This document shows positions 29,486-39,614 of a stretch of 64,000 nucleotides of DNA, piece after piece. The translations under genes were made by a program, and so were the position numbers. How positions within the stretch are numbered: the stretch's first letter is position 1; each line of letters opens with the position of its first letter. The DNA lies in the NCBI GenBank assembly GCA_963817465.1, contig CAWFOP010000018.1, positions 124,001 through 188,000 of the forward strand, written 5' to 3'. The DNA is from CAMPKL01 sp963817465. GTDB lineage: Bacteria > Acidobacteriota > Terriglobia > Bryobacterales > UBA6623. A model generated the notes under the pieces. That model was not told where the DNA came from. It was given only the letters and a program-made list of their open reading frames with translations, and searched no databases.

Positions 29486-30376
29486 TTGATTCGGAATGCG
29501 GTTGTGCCTGTCGCGGGCCTTGGCACTCGCCTGTTGCCCGCCACGAAATGTCAGCCCAAGGAGATGCTGCCGGTGGCGAAGAAGCCCATCGTGCAGTACG
29601 TCGTCGAAGAACTGGTCGGCTCCGGAGTCGACCGCATCCTCTTCGTCACCGGGCGCGGTAAAAACTCGATCGAAGACCACTTCGACCGCGACCCTGAGCT
29701 CATCGCCGCTCTGCAACAAGCCGCCAAGGACGATTTGCTCGAGGAGCTGGCGTACGAGGAGCTGGGCGCGACCTTTCTCTACACTCGCCAATCCAAGCAA
29801 CTCGGCCTCGGCGACGCCATCCTGCACGGCGAAGCCTTTGTCGGCCACGATCCTTTTATCGTCGCCCTCGGCGATTCGATTATCGGCATCAACGGTCGAT
29901 CCGACATAGCCAAGCAAATGGCCGAAGCCTACGAGAGCACGCACGCGGCCGCCGTCATCGCCGTGGAAGAAGTCGACAGCGAGCTGCTGCATCACTACGG
30001 CGTCGTCAAGCCCGACCCCGGCGCCAAACTCGGCAATGAAGACTACTTCGCGATCAGCGATCTGGTCGAAAAACCGAAGGCCGATCAAGCGCCGAGCAAC
30101 CTGGCGATCGCCGGACGCTACGTCTTCGCGCCCTTGATCTTCGACATGATTCGGCGCGTCGAGCCCGACAAGAAGGGCGAGATCCAGCTCACCGAAGCCA
30201 TCCGCATGCTGTGCCAAACGGGCCGCCGCGTCGTCGGCGTCAAGCTCAAGCCCGGTGTGCGGCGCTACGACATCGGCAACATCCCGAGCTATTACGAGAC
30301 CTTCATCGAGTTCGCGCTGGCCGACCCGCAGTACGGCGACCGCCTCCGCAAAAAGCTGCAGCAACTGCTAGGTTGA
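29486..30376 (+). CDS. galU: UTP-glucose-1-phosphate uridylyltransferase
   Basis: This enzyme makes UDP-glucose from UTP and glucose-1-phosphate for envelope polysaccharide synthesis. The start is TTG 29486, well supported by GGAGGAGG at 29471-29478, seven bases upstream. Nucleotidyltransferase motifs: VVPVAGLGTRLLPATK with KEMLPVAKKP, ALGDSII, the GVVKPD segment and the catalytic EKPK. The ending GVRRYDIGNIPSYYETFIEF is typical. 296 residues, full length and intact. It is followed six bases later by pncA. It could supply precursor to the polysaccharide synthase at 48294, but nothing in the window proves that. Confidence 0.93.
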   Translation: MIRNAVVPVAGLGTRLLPATKCQPKEMLPVAKKPIVQYVVEELVGSGVDRILFVTGRGKNSIEDHFDRDPELIAALQQAAKDDLLEELAYEELGATFLYTRQSKQLGLGDAILHGEAFVGHDPFIVALGDSIIGINGRSDIAKQMAEAYESTHAAAVIAVEEVDSELLHHYGVVKPDPGAKLGNEDYFAISDLVEKPKADQAPSNLAIAGRYVFAPLIFDMIRRVEPDKKGEIQLTEAIRMLCQTGRRVVGVKLKPGVRRYDIGNIPSYYETFIEFALADPQYGDRLRKKLQQLLG

Positions 30377-30382
30377 GCGCCG

Positions 30383-30985
30383 ATGCCCAAACGCGCGTTG
30401 CTGCTGGTCGATCTGCAGTATGACTTCATGCCCGGCGGGGCGCTGGCCGTACCCAATGGGGACGAAGTCGTCGCGGTCGCCAACCAACGGATTCCGCTGT
30501 TCGACGTGGTCGTAGCAAGCCAAGACTGGCATCCGCCCCATCACAAGAGCTTCGCTTCGCAGCACCCCGGCAAGAAACCGGGCGATGTCATCGAGCTCGA
30601 CGGCTTACGACAAAACCTTTGGCCCGATCACTGCGTCCAAGGAACATTCGGAGCGCGGCTGCATGCGGATCTCGACCTCCAAGCGGCGGGCGAGATTTTT
30701 CGAAAAGGCATCGACGCAAATGTGGACAGCTACAGCGCCTTTTTCGACAATGCGCGGCGGCGCTCCACCGGCCTGTCCGACTGGCTCCGCGACGCGGCGG
30801 TCGAAGAGTTGCACCTGCTGGGGCTCGCGACCGATTATTGTGTGAAGTTCTCCGCCCTCGACGCCGCGGAACAAGGCTTTGAAACTCACGTTATCGCGGC
30901 GGGGTGCCGCGGCATCGACCTGACGCCGGGCGATGCGGACCGGGCCTGGGACGAGATGCGGCAAGCCGGCGTCCTTGTCGAATAG
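30383..30985 (+). CDS. pncA: Nicotinamidase
   Basis: This enzyme hydrolyses nicotinamide to nicotinate in NAD salvage. It is a 200-residue isochorismatase-fold protein with the full catalytic triad D10 (LLVDLQYDF), K108 (FRKGID) and C153 (LATDYCVKFSALDA). Metal-site residues are D48 and H50 in ASQDWHP and H83 in PDHC. It starts at ATG 30383, six bases after galU, so the two are probably co-transcribed. Cytoplasmic and intact. Confidence 0.93.
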   Translation: MPKRALLLVDLQYDFMPGGALAVPNGDEVVAVANQRIPLFDVVVASQDWHPPHHKSFASQHPGKKPGDVIELDGLRQNLWPDHCVQGTFGARLHADLDLQAAGEIFRKGIDANVDSYSAFFDNARRRSTGLSDWLRDAAVEELHLLGLATDYCVKFSALDAAEQGFETHVIAAGCRGIDLTPGDADRAWDEMRQAGVLVE

Positions 30986-31031
30986 TTGATCCGAACCGAA
31001 CGTTCGCGGCGGAGAGACCCTATGACCGGCA

Positions 31032-33181
31032 TTGTCCTTTCCCTTGTTCATCGCTCCCTCGTTCATCGTTCTCGCATTGCTTCTGACCCCGACCATGTCC
31101 CTCCTCGCTCAATCCGCTCCCATCGCCTATCCCGAGACCAAGCGCGTCGATCAAGTCGACACGTACCACGGCATGAAGGTCGCCGATCCTTATCGTTGGC
31201 TCGAGCAAGACGTGCGCGAGTCAAATGGACGTCGCCGACTGGGTGCGGCGCGAAAACGAGCTGACCTTCGCCTATTTGAAAGCGATTCCCGGACGCGAGA
31301 AGATCGAGCGGCGCATCACCGAGCTGTGGAACTACGAGAAGTACTCCACTTTCTACAAGCGCGGCGGCCACTATCTCTTCTACCGCAACGACGGTCTTCA
31401 GAATCAGGACGTGCTCTACATCCAAGACTCGTTGAAGGGCGAGCCGCAAGTCCTGATCGACCCCAACAAGTGGTCCGACGACGGGACCGTGGCGTTGAGC
31501 GGTCTGTCGGTCAGCGACGACGGCAAATACTTGGCATACTCGGTCAGCAAGGCCGGTTCGGACTGGAGCGTTTGGCACGTGATGGAGATCGCAACCAAGC
31601 GCGTGCTCGACGACACGCTCGAATGGTCGAAATTCTCCGGCGCGACCTGGACGAAAGACAGCCGCGGGTTCTTCTACGCTCGCTTCCCCGAGCCCGAAGA
31701 AGGGGCCGCCTTCCAGTCCACCAACCTCAATCAAAAGCTCTACTACCATCGCGTCGGCGCGCCGCAGTCCGACGACGTGCTGGTCTATTCGCGTCCCGAG
31801 GAGCCTACGTGGGGCTTTGGGACCAGCGTGTCAGACGACGGCCGCTACCTCGTCATCACAATCTGGAAGGGCACAGACGACCGCTACCGCGTCGTCTACA
31901 AGGACCTCCACGAGCCTTTGGCCGCGCCAGTCGAGCTGATCGACAATTTCGACAACGACTATACGTTCATCGACGCCGACGGCACGACGTTCTTCTTCTT
32001 GACCGACCTCGACGCGCCCCGCCGCCGCGTGATCGCCGTCGACGTCGAGAATCCCGCCCGCGAAAACCGGCGCGAGATCATCCCGCAAGCGCCGGAAACG
32101 CTCGAAGGCGTCGACCTGGTGGGCAACCTCTTCATCGCCAGCTATCTAAAGGACGCCCATTCCCAGATCAAAATCCACGAGCTTGACGGCAAGTTCGTGC
32201 GCGAAGTCGAATTGCCCGGCATCGGCTCGGCGGACGGGTTCGGCGGCGTCCGCGGCGACAACGAGACGTTTTACTCCTATTCCAGCTACGCCACGCCGCC
32301 GACCATCTATCGCTACGACCTGGTCACCGGCGAAAGCACACTGCTGCGCAAGGCCGACGTCAAGTTCGATCCCGACGATTACGTTACGGAGCAGATCTTC
32401 TACGAGAGCAAGGACGGCACGCGGGTTCCGATGTTCATCACGCACCGCAAAGGGCTCGTGAAGAACGGCGCCAACCCGACCCTACTCTACGGCTACGGCG
32501 GATTCAACATCTCGATTACGCCCGGCTTCTCCGTCAGATGGCTGACTTGGCTCGACATGGGCGGCGTGCTGGCGATCCCCAACCTGCGCGGCGGCGGAGA
32601 ATACGGCGAGGAGTGGCACAAGGCCGGCACGAAGACCCACAAGCAGAACGTGTTCGACGACTTCATCGCGGCCGCGGAGTGGCTCATCGCCAACAAGTAC
32701 ACCAGCCCGGACAAGCTCGCCATCCACGGCGGCTCGAACGGCGGGCTGCTCGTCGGCGCCGTGCATGACGCAGCGTCCCGAGCTGTTCGGCGCGGCGCTG
32801 CCGGCCGTCGGCGTGATGGACATGCTGCGCTTCGACAAGTTCACCGCCGGCCGCTTCTGGGTCGACGACTACGGCTCGTCCGACAACCCCGCCGAGTTCG
32901 AAGCGCTCTACGCCTATTCGCCTTATCACAGCCTGCGCAAGCATCACGAGTATCCCGCGACGCTCGTCACCACAGCCGACCACGACGACCGCGTCGTACC
33001 CGGCCACAGCTTCAAGTTCGCGGCCGAATTGCAGCACGAGCAGCAAGGCGATAAGCCCGTCCTGATCCGCATCGAGACCTCCGCCGGCCACGGCGCCGGC
33101 AAGCCGACCTCGAAACGCATCGAAGAACTAGCCGATTCATGGGCTTTCTTGGCCAAGAACCTGGGGATGACGGTCGATTAG
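31032..33181 (+). CDS. Prolyl oligopeptidase, S9 family (two frameshifts)
   Basis: This is a secreted serine peptidase that cleaves short peptides after proline. The TTG at 31032 begins a signal peptide (FIVLALLLTPTMSLLAQ); ATG 31095 would truncate it. The N-terminal motif is TYHGMKVADPYRWLE. A seven-bladed propeller follows (repeats such as LSVSDDGKYLAYSVSKAGSD), then the alpha/beta-hydrolase domain with the nucleophile in HGGSNGGLLVGAV, the Asp in TADHDDRVVPGHSFKF and the His in SAGHGAGKPTSK. The frame shifts near 31223 and near 32764, where one extra base splits LLVGAV from MTQRPELFGAALP directly after the active-site serine. About 715 residues when joined. Confidence 0.9.
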
Positions 33182-33203
33182 CGCCGCTGTTCGGCGAATC
33201 TCA

Positions 33204-33232
33204 TTGTCGAACGTTAACAGCGCGACTATAAT
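33204..33232 (+). promoter_or_regulatory. Sigma-70-type promoter of the PSD1 gene
   Basis: TTGTCG at 33204-33209 (4/6 to the -35 consensus) and a perfect TATAAT at 33227-33232 are separated by exactly 17 bases. The predicted leader before the ATG at 33272 is about 33 bases. This is the best promoter match I found in the window. Confidence 0.6.
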
Positions 33233-33271
33233 ATGGTGCGAGCGGCCTCGGTGCGCTCGCACCATTTATCC

Positions 33272-36076
33272 ATGAGAAATCTCCTCCGTCTCCTTCCCGT
33301 GTTTGTGCTTGCCGCCGCGATCCAGGCGCAAACGACTGACAAGACGGAATTTTTCGAGAAGAGCGTACGCCCGTTGCTGGTCGCTAAGTGCCAGATGTGC
33401 CACAACGCCCAGTTGCAGTCCTCCAAGCTTGACCTGTCGACGGCGGAAGGATTCATGAAAGGCGGCGCCGGCGGAGCGTTGATCAATCACGAGAAATTGT
33501 CCGACAGCTACCTGCTGACGGTGATCGGGTACGAAGCCGCCATCAAGATGCCGCCGACCGGCAAACTGTCCGACGCCGAGGTCGCGATCTTGACCGAGTG
33601 GGTCGACAGCGGCGCCAATTGGCCCGGCGCCGTGAAGGTCCAGGACCTGACCAAGGCGACGAAGAAACAAGGATTTACCGATGAGCAGAAGGCGTTCTGG
33701 GCCTTCCAGCCCGTCAGCGACCCGCAGCCGCCCGCCGTCAAGGACGAGAACTGGATCAAGTCCGACATCGACCGCTTCATCCTCGCCAAGCTCGAAGAAA
33801 AGGGCATGAAGCCCAACAAGCCGGCCGACAAAGACACTCTGCTCCGCCGCGCATACTTCGACCTGACCGGACTGCCGCCGACGCCCGAAGACATCGCCGC
33901 CTTCCTGGCCGACGACTCGCCGAACGCCTTCGAGAAGGTCGTCGACAAGCTGCTCGCTTCGCCGCGTTACGGCGAGCGCTGGGGTCGTCACTGGCTCGAC
34001 GTCGCGCGCTACGCCGACTCCACCGGCAACGACGAAGACCACCGCTATCCCTACGCCTGGCGCTATCGCGACTACGTCATCAACGCGTTCAACGACGACA
34101 TGCCGTACGACCAATTCGTACGCGAACAGATCGCCGGCGATTTGATGCCCTCCCCCGACGGCGCCTCCGTCAACCGCCAGGGCCTCATCGCCACGGGCTT
34201 CCTCGCGCTGGGCCCCAAGGCGCTGGCGCAGCAGGACAAGGAGCACATGCTCTATGACGTCTACGACGAACAGGTCGACGTCGTCTCCAAGGCTTTCCTG
34301 GGACTCACCCTTAGCTGCGCGCGCTGCCACGACCACAAGTTCGATCCGCTGCTGACGCGCGACTACTACTCGATGATCAACTTCTTCGCGAACACGCGCA
34401 GCTTCAAGGACCCCGAAACGCATGTCTCAAAGCTGCTGTTCGTGCCGCTCGTCCAAGAGGACAAGTGGGCGGCCTACGAAGCCGAGCAAGAGCAGATCCG
34501 CAAGCGCAAGTTCGACATCGAAAACCTGCCCGAAATCGAAGTCGCGGAGCACGTCGCGCCCTATGCCGACAAGATCGCCGACTACATGCTGGCGGCTCGC
34601 GAAGTCTACGAAGACGGCAAGACCGCCGACGCAGCGGCACAGGCTCGCGGCCTGGAAGCGCCCATGGTCGACCGCTGGGCCAGCTACCTCAAGCCCGGCG
34701 AAGAAGTCCGCGCGCATCTGGCTGAATGGGACGCCGCCAAGCCCGCTCAACGCGAAGCCGTCGCGCAACAGTTCGCGGCAAGCTTCAAAACGACCTACGA
34801 CGACTGGACCGACAAGCTCGCCAAGTGGCGCAAGGAAGCCAATCGCCCGGCGGAAGAGATCACGATGGGCATCCCCGACAAGCCCAGCTTCATCCCCGGC
34901 GACAACCGCTTCTTCCACGAGGTCTACATCGCGAAAGGCGGCCCGCTCGTCTTCCGCACCAAGGAGGACCGTCACGGCATTCTCTCCGCGGAAACCGAGG
35001 CGAAGCTCACCGAGCTCGAGAAGGAGCTCGAGGGCCTCGAGGCGAACGCGATGCCCGAGCCCGACCGCGCCTGCGCCGTCACCGACGTCGACCCGAAGAA
35101 CGCCGTCGATCAACACGTCTTCTTGCGCGGCGACTACAACAGCAAGGGCGACGACGCTCCGAAGGTCTTCCCGGCGATTCTCGCGGGCTTCGACCAGACG
35201 CCTGTCGAGACCAAAGGCAGCGGCCGCATGGCGCTCGCCAAGTGGCTGGCCAAGCCGAGCAACCCGCTGCCCGCGCGCGTGATGGTCAACCGCATCTGGC
35301 ATTGGCACTTCGGCGAGGGCATCGTGCGCACGCCGTCGAACTTCGGCAAGATGGGCGATCGCCCGACGCACCCCGAGCTGCTCGACTACCTCGCCAAGCG
35401 GTTCGTGGAAGACGGCTGGTCCGTGAAGGATTTGAACAAACGGATCATGCTCTCGGCGGCCTATCGGATGTCGAGCGAAATCTCGTCCGACGCCGCGCTC
35501 GAAGATCCGGAAAACCGCCTGATCTCGCGCTTCAACCGCCGGCGCCTGGACGTCGAAGAGATCCGCGACGGCCTGCTGCGCGTCGACAACTCGATCGAGC
35601 TCAAGATGGGCGGCACGATGATGTCGGGCTTCGGCACCGACAGCGAGAACTCCGACGACCGCCTCAGCGTCAACCCTGACAACTATCAAATGCGCACGAT
35701 TTACCTGCCGCTGCGCCGCGCCAACCTGCCCGCCCTGCTCAACCTGTTCGACTTCGGCGACGCGGTCACGCCCCTCGGCAAGCGGCCTGAAACCAACGTC
35801 GCCCCGCAGGCGCTGTTCATGATGAACTCCGGTTTCGTCGCCCAACGCGCCCGCAATCTGGCCTCGCAACTGCTCGAGCTCGACGACGAGCAGACCCGCA
35901 TGCGCAGAGCTTACCTGCGCACTCTCAACCGCGCCCCCACCTCCGAAGAGATCGATATGGGCCTGACGTACCTCAGTTCGGTCAAAAACAAGTTCGAGGG
36001 CGAGAACGAGCTCGACGCCTGGGAAAGCTTCTGCCGCATCCTGATGGCGTCAAATGAATTCATCTACGTCGACTAG
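33272..36076 (+). CDS. PSD1 and planctomycete-type cytochrome C domain protein (DUF1549/DUF1553)
   Basis: This is a secreted protein of 934 residues. A signal peptide (to about Gln20) precedes a planctomycete-type cytochrome c domain with haem motif C40-QM-C43-H44. Then come DUF1549 (SDIDRFILAKLEEKGM, LTGLPPTPEDI, GERWGRHWLDVARYADS) and the DUF1553 region (NPLPARVMVNRIWHWHFGEG, NFGKMGDRPTHPELLDYLA, RFNRRRLDVEEIRDGLL). A second CxxCH (SCARCHDHKFDPLL) lies in the DUF1549 part and is conserved in the family. The molecular role of these large proteins is unproven; they accompany DUF1501 proteins and are thought to take part in polysaccharide or electron-transfer processes outside the cytoplasm. 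The DUF1501 partner starts eight bases downstream. Intact. Confidence 0.93.
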   Translation: MRNLLRLLPVFVLAAAIQAQTTDKTEFFEKSVRPLLVAKCQMCHNAQLQSSKLDLSTAEGFMKGGAGGALINHEKLSDSYLLTVIGYEAAIKMPPTGKLSDAEVAILTEWVDSGANWPGAVKVQDLTKATKKQGFTDEQKAFWAFQPVSDPQPPAVKDENWIKSDIDRFILAKLEEKGMKPNKPADKDTLLRRAYFDLTGLPPTPEDIAAFLADDSPNAFEKVVDKLLASPRYGERWGRHWLDVARYADSTGNDEDHRYPYAWRYRDYVINAFNDDMPYDQFVREQIAGDLMPSPDGASVNRQGLIATGFLALGPKALAQQDKEHMLYDVYDEQVDVVSKAFLGLTLSCARCHDHKFDPLLTRDYYSMINFFANTRSFKDPETHVSKLLFVPLVQEDKWAAYEAEQEQIRKRKFDIENLPEIEVAEHVAPYADKIADYMLAAREVYEDGKTADAAAQARGLEAPMVDRWASYLKPGEEVRAHLAEWDAAKPAQREAVAQQFAASFKTTYDDWTDKLAKWRKEANRPAEEITMGIPDKPSFIPGDNRFFHEVYIAKGGPLVFRTKEDRHGILSAETEAKLTELEKELEGLEANAMPEPDRACAVTDVDPKNAVDQHVFLRGDYNSKGDDAPKVFPAILAGFDQTPVETKGSGRMALAKWLAKPSNPLPARVMVNRIWHWHFGEGIVRTPSNFGKMGDRPTHPELLDYLAKRFVEDGWSVKDLNKRIMLSAAYRMSSEISSDAALEDPENRLISRFNRRRLDVEEIRDGLLRVDNSIELKMGGTMMSGFGTDSENSDDRLSVNPDNYQMRTIYLPLRRANLPALLNLFDFGDAVTPLGKRPETNVAPQALFMMNSGFVAQRARNLASQLLELDDEQTRMRRAYLRTLNRAPTSEEIDMGLTYLSSVKNKFEGENELDAWESFCRILMASNEFIYVD

Positions 36077-36084
36077 GGATTGAT

Positions 36085-37536
36085 ATGGACGCCAAGCATA
36101 ACTACAACAAGCTCCTCAGCCGCAACTGGAGCAAACCGACGACCCGCCGCGGGCTGTTGCGCGACGGCGCCATGGGGTTCGGCGCGCTCAGCCTCTACGC
36201 CATGCTGGGCGACCTCGGTCGCGCCGAACAGTCGACCAATCCCTTGGCTCCCAAGGCGCCGCACTTCAAGCCGCGCGCCAACAAGGTCGTCTTCTTGTTC
36301 ATGCACGGCGGGCCCTCGTCGATCGACACGTTCGACTACAAGCCCTACCTCGCCAAGAACGACGGCAAGCCGCTGCCGATCAAGCGGCCGCTGGCCTTCG
36401 ACGACGCGGACCCGGGTCCGCTGATGAAGAATCAGTGGGAGTTCCGGCCCGGCGGCCAGAGCGGCCACATGATCAGCGACCTGTTCCCGCACGTGCGCGA
36501 GCGCGCAGACGACCTCTGCATCGTCAAGTCGATGGTCGGCGAGGGCGTCGATCACGGCGCGGCGCTGCTGCAAACCTTTACCGGCTCGAGCACGTTCACG
36601 CGGCCCAGCATGGGTTCGTGGGTCGTCTACGGGCTCGGCTCGGAGAACCGCGACTTGCCGGGCTTCATTACGATCAAGCCGACGCTGTCGCACGGCGGCG
36701 CGAAGAACTGGTCGTCCGCGTTTCTGCCCGGCGCCTACCAAGGCACGGCCATCGGCCACGCCGGCATGAACGTGGCGGACATCAAAGACGAGCCGATCGA
36801 GTACTTGATCAACAAGGACCTCACCCCCGAGCAGCAGCGCTACGAGCTCGACATGTTGCAGGCGATCAATCGCCGCCATGCCGAGATGCACAAGTACGAC
36901 CAGAACCTCGAAGCCCGCATCGACGCCTTCGAGCTGGCCTTCCGCATGCAGGTGCAAGCCCCGGAAGCCTTCGAGGTCGAGCGCGAATCCGACGCCGTCA
37001 AGAAGCTCTACGGCCTCGACAATCCCGTCACCTCCGACTTCGCCTGGCAGTGCATCCTGGCGCGCCGCCTGCTCGAACGCGACGTGCGCTTCGTGCAGTG
37101 CACGCACTCCTATAAGTGGGATCAACATTCCGACTTGGTCAACAAGCACACGCAGAACGCCGCCGAGGTCGACAAGCCAATCGCCGGCTTGCTGACCGAC
37201 ATGAAGGCCCGCGGCCTGTTCGACGATACGCTGGTGATCTGGGCCGGCGAGTTCGGCCGCACGCCGGTCTCGCAGGGCGGCGACGGCCGCGACCACAACC
37301 CCTACGGCTACTCGATCTGGATGGCCGGGGCCGGCGTCAAGCCGGGCTTCGCCTACGGCGCGACGGATGAAGTCGGTTACCACGCCGCCGAGAACCGCAT
37401 GCACATTCACGATTTCCACGCGACCGTGCTGCACATCCTCGGCTTCGACCACGAGAAGCTGACTTACCCGTTCGCCGGGCGCGAATTCCGCCTGACCGAC
37501 GTGGCGGGAGCCGTCCACAAAGACATCCTGGCCTAG
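36085..37536 (+). CDS. DUF1501 domain-containing protein
   Basis: This is a 483-residue member of DUF1501, an alkaline-phosphatase/sulfatase-fold family. Near the N-terminus is TTRRGLLRDGAMGFGALSLY, a twin-arginine-type export signal. Family motifs follow: VVFLFMHGGPSSIDTFDYKP, DDLCIVKSMVGEGVDHG, MGSWVVYGLGSEN, and the C-terminal metal-site-like segments VIWAGEFGRTPVSQGGDGRD and MHIHDFHATVLHILGFDHE. It starts eight bases after the PSD1 gene with AGGGA before the ATG, so the pair is one operon under the promoter at 33204. The reaction is unknown. Confidence 0.93.
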   Translation: MDAKHNYNKLLSRNWSKPTTRRGLLRDGAMGFGALSLYAMLGDLGRAEQSTNPLAPKAPHFKPRANKVVFLFMHGGPSSIDTFDYKPYLAKNDGKPLPIKRPLAFDDADPGPLMKNQWEFRPGGQSGHMISDLFPHVRERADDLCIVKSMVGEGVDHGAALLQTFTGSSTFTRPSMGSWVVYGLGSENRDLPGFITIKPTLSHGGAKNWSSAFLPGAYQGTAIGHAGMNVADIKDEPIEYLINKDLTPEQQRYELDMLQAINRRHAEMHKYDQNLEARIDAFELAFRMQVQAPEAFEVERESDAVKKLYGLDNPVTSDFAWQCILARRLLERDVRFVQCTHSYKWDQHSDLVNKHTQNAAEVDKPIAGLLTDMKARGLFDDTLVIWAGEFGRTPVSQGGDGRDHNPYGYSIWMAGAGVKPGFAYGATDEVGYHAAENRMHIHDFHATVLHILGFDHEKLTYPFAGREFRLTDVAGAVHKDILA

Positions 37537-37655
37537 GGACGCGGTACAACGACTCGTCGAGCGGGAGAACTCGATGAAGGGCCTTTGCGCGCAACCTCCG
37601 TCAACAAATCGGCCCTGGCCGGTACTGCGTTGACAATGCCTGTCGAGGGAACCCG

Positions 37656-39560
37656 ATGAGATCTCGCTGCTCCGCTTTTCTATTCTTGCTTGGACTGCTG
37701 TCGATGCCCCGCGTGGCTCCGGGCCTCGATCCGGTCGCGGTGAAGAGTCCCGACGGGCGCGTCGAGTTCCAACTTACGGACCTGGATGGCGGCCGTCTTG
37801 GATACCAAGTGCTCTTTCGGGGCAAGCCCGTGATCGAGGCGTCCCCGCTGGGCATTGTCGTGGACGGCGTGAGCTTGGGTGACGGCGTTGAAACGTCAGG
37901 TTCGCAGCGCTACCAGACCGACGAGACGTACCCTTGGCACGGCGGTCACTCGACGGCTGTGGACAAGTCCAACGGCGCGCGAATCGCCGTGACGCACCGC
38001 GACTCCGGCGCCGCGTACACGCTCGACGTTCGCGCTTACGATACCGGCGTCGCCTTCCGATTCGTCGTACCTGGCGAGGGAAGCCGCGTCCCGACCGAAG
38101 CCACCGTCTTTCGACTGCCGGCTCAGGGTCGCGTGTGGTTCCACGACGCCGAGGACCACTACGAGGGACGCTATATCGGCAGGTCGGTGCGCAGCGTACC
38201 GCTCGGCGCCTGGGCCGCTCCTCCGCTCACGGTCCGTCTGCCTGACGACAACGGCTATGCCGCGATCACCGAGGGCGGGTTGCGCGGCTATAGCGGGATG
38301 ATGCTGCAGGGAGACGGGGAGTCCGGCTTTCATGCGCGCCTGGGCCATGCCGTACCGGCGTCGTGGCCCTTCCGCTTGCGCTTCGAGCAGGATGTGGAGC
38401 GAATGTCCCATCCGGCGTCGATCAATGGAACGATCACGACGCCGTGGCGCGTGGTGATGATCGGCGCGGACCTCAATGAACTGGTCAACAGCGACATCGT
38501 TCACAACGTCGCCGAACCGCCCGATACGAAGCTGTTTCCGCAAGGTTTCGCCGCGGATTGGATGCAGCCGGGACGCGCGGTTTGGAATTATCTGGACGGC
38601 GGCTCGGGAACGCTCGAGGGGATGAAGGAGTTCTCCCGGCTGGCGGGCGAGCTCGGGTTCGAGTACAGCGTCTTGGAGGGCTTCTGGGCGCGCTGGCCCG
38701 AGAGCGACTTGAAGGACCTGGTCGACTACTCCCGTGAGCGCGGCGTCCGCATTCTCATCTGGAAGCGCAGCTCCGAGCTAAGCGATCCCAAGGCCGCGGA
38801 AGACTTCTTCGACATGTGCCGCCGAACCGGCGCGGCGGGCGCGAAAATCGATTTCTTCGATCATGAGCACAAGGACATCATCGACCTCTACGAAAGGCTA
38901 TTGAGGAGCGCGGCGGAGCATCACTTGATCCTCGACTTCCACGGCGCGAACAAGCCGACAGGCCTCGAACGCACCTATCCGAACCTGCTCGGTCAGGAAG
39001 CGATTCGCGGCCTCGAGACGGGACCTCCGTACGCGCAGCACAATGCGACCCTGCCCTTCACACGCATGCTGGCCGGGCTGGCGGACTACACTCCGATGCA
39101 CTTTGGACGAAAGCTGGGGGACACCACGTGGCCGCACCAGATCGCCACAGCCGTCATCCTCTGGGCTCCGCTGTTGGTCTACGCAGCCCATCCGGCGAAT
39201 ATCCTGACGAATCCGGCGGTCGACGTGATCAAGGACATTCCCAGTGTTTGGGACGAGACGGTCGTGCTGCCGGTCTCCGAGATCGGCGAAGTTGCGGCTT
39301 TCGCCCGGCGCAAAGGCGACACGTGGTACCTCGCGGTCGTCAACGGGCCGAACGAGAGAACGATCCAGGTCGATTTGTCGTTCTTGGACTCCGCGGAGCG
39401 AGGCCGCGCGCCAACGTACTACGCAGCGCTGGTCGGCGACGCGACCGAGGCGGCCGCCGTCGACATCAGACACAAGACGATGTCGAGCGATGATTCGCTC
39501 TTCATCAAGATGCGCTCCGGCGGCGGCTTCATCGGCAGGTTTTCTCGGTCTTTCCCTTGA
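37656..39560 (+). CDS. Glycoside hydrolase family 97
   Basis: This is a secreted GH97 enzyme, 634 residues, full length. A signal peptide (residues 1-23) is followed by the N-terminal super-sandwich domain (KSPDGRVEFQLTDLDGGRLG, YRQ-type segments), a TIM barrel and a C-terminal beta domain. The barrel has WNYLDGGSGTLEGMKEF, VLEGFWARWPESDLKDL, and GAKIDFFDHEHKDIIDLYER with an Asp around residue 399 at the place of the nucleophile in retaining (alpha-galactosidase-type) members. LILDFHGANKPTGLERTYPN is the family hallmark. Substrate is alpha-glucoside or alpha-galactoside; the Asp favours the latter. It follows the DUF1501 gene by 119 bases. Confidence 0.88.
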   Translation: MRSRCSAFLFLLGLLSMPRVAPGLDPVAVKSPDGRVEFQLTDLDGGRLGYQVLFRGKPVIEASPLGIVVDGVSLGDGVETSGSQRYQTDETYPWHGGHSTAVDKSNGARIAVTHRDSGAAYTLDVRAYDTGVAFRFVVPGEGSRVPTEATVFRLPAQGRVWFHDAEDHYEGRYIGRSVRSVPLGAWAAPPLTVRLPDDNGYAAITEGGLRGYSGMMLQGDGESGFHARLGHAVPASWPFRLRFEQDVERMSHPASINGTITTPWRVVMIGADLNELVNSDIVHNVAEPPDTKLFPQGFAADWMQPGRAVWNYLDGGSGTLEGMKEFSRLAGELGFEYSVLEGFWARWPESDLKDLVDYSRERGVRILIWKRSSELSDPKAAEDFFDMCRRTGAAGAKIDFFDHEHKDIIDLYERLLRSAAEHHLILDFHGANKPTGLERTYPNLLGQEAIRGLETGPPYAQHNATLPFTRMLAGLADYTPMHFGRKLGDTTWPHQIATAVILWAPLLVYAAHPANILTNPAVDVIKDIPSVWDETVVLPVSEIGEVAAFARRKGDTWYLAVVNGPNERTIQVDLSFLDSAERGRAPTYYAALVGDATEAAAVDIRHKTMSSDDSLFIKMRSGGGFIGRFSRSFP

Positions 39561-39583
39561 CCGGCGCGCCCGCCGCTGACTTC

Positions 39584-39614
39584 CTAGGAGGCCGCCTTTT
39601 CTAGGAGGCCGCCT
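39584..39614. repeat. 14-bp direct repeat at the end of the DUF302 gene
   Basis: CTAGGAGGCCGCCT occurs at 39584-39597 and 39601-39614 with TTT between. The second copy encodes the last residues and the stop of the DUF302 gene on the minus strand, so the first is a duplicated copy of the gene's 3' tip. Confidence 0.65.

Noticed and set aside
34427..35869. 480-codon minus-strand ORF opposite the PSD1 gene
   Set aside because: Shadow frame of a conserved gene, with no motif and a biased composition.
36073..37518. 481-codon minus-strand ORF opposite the DUF1501 gene
   Set aside because: Shadow frame; the plus-strand gene has complete family motifs.
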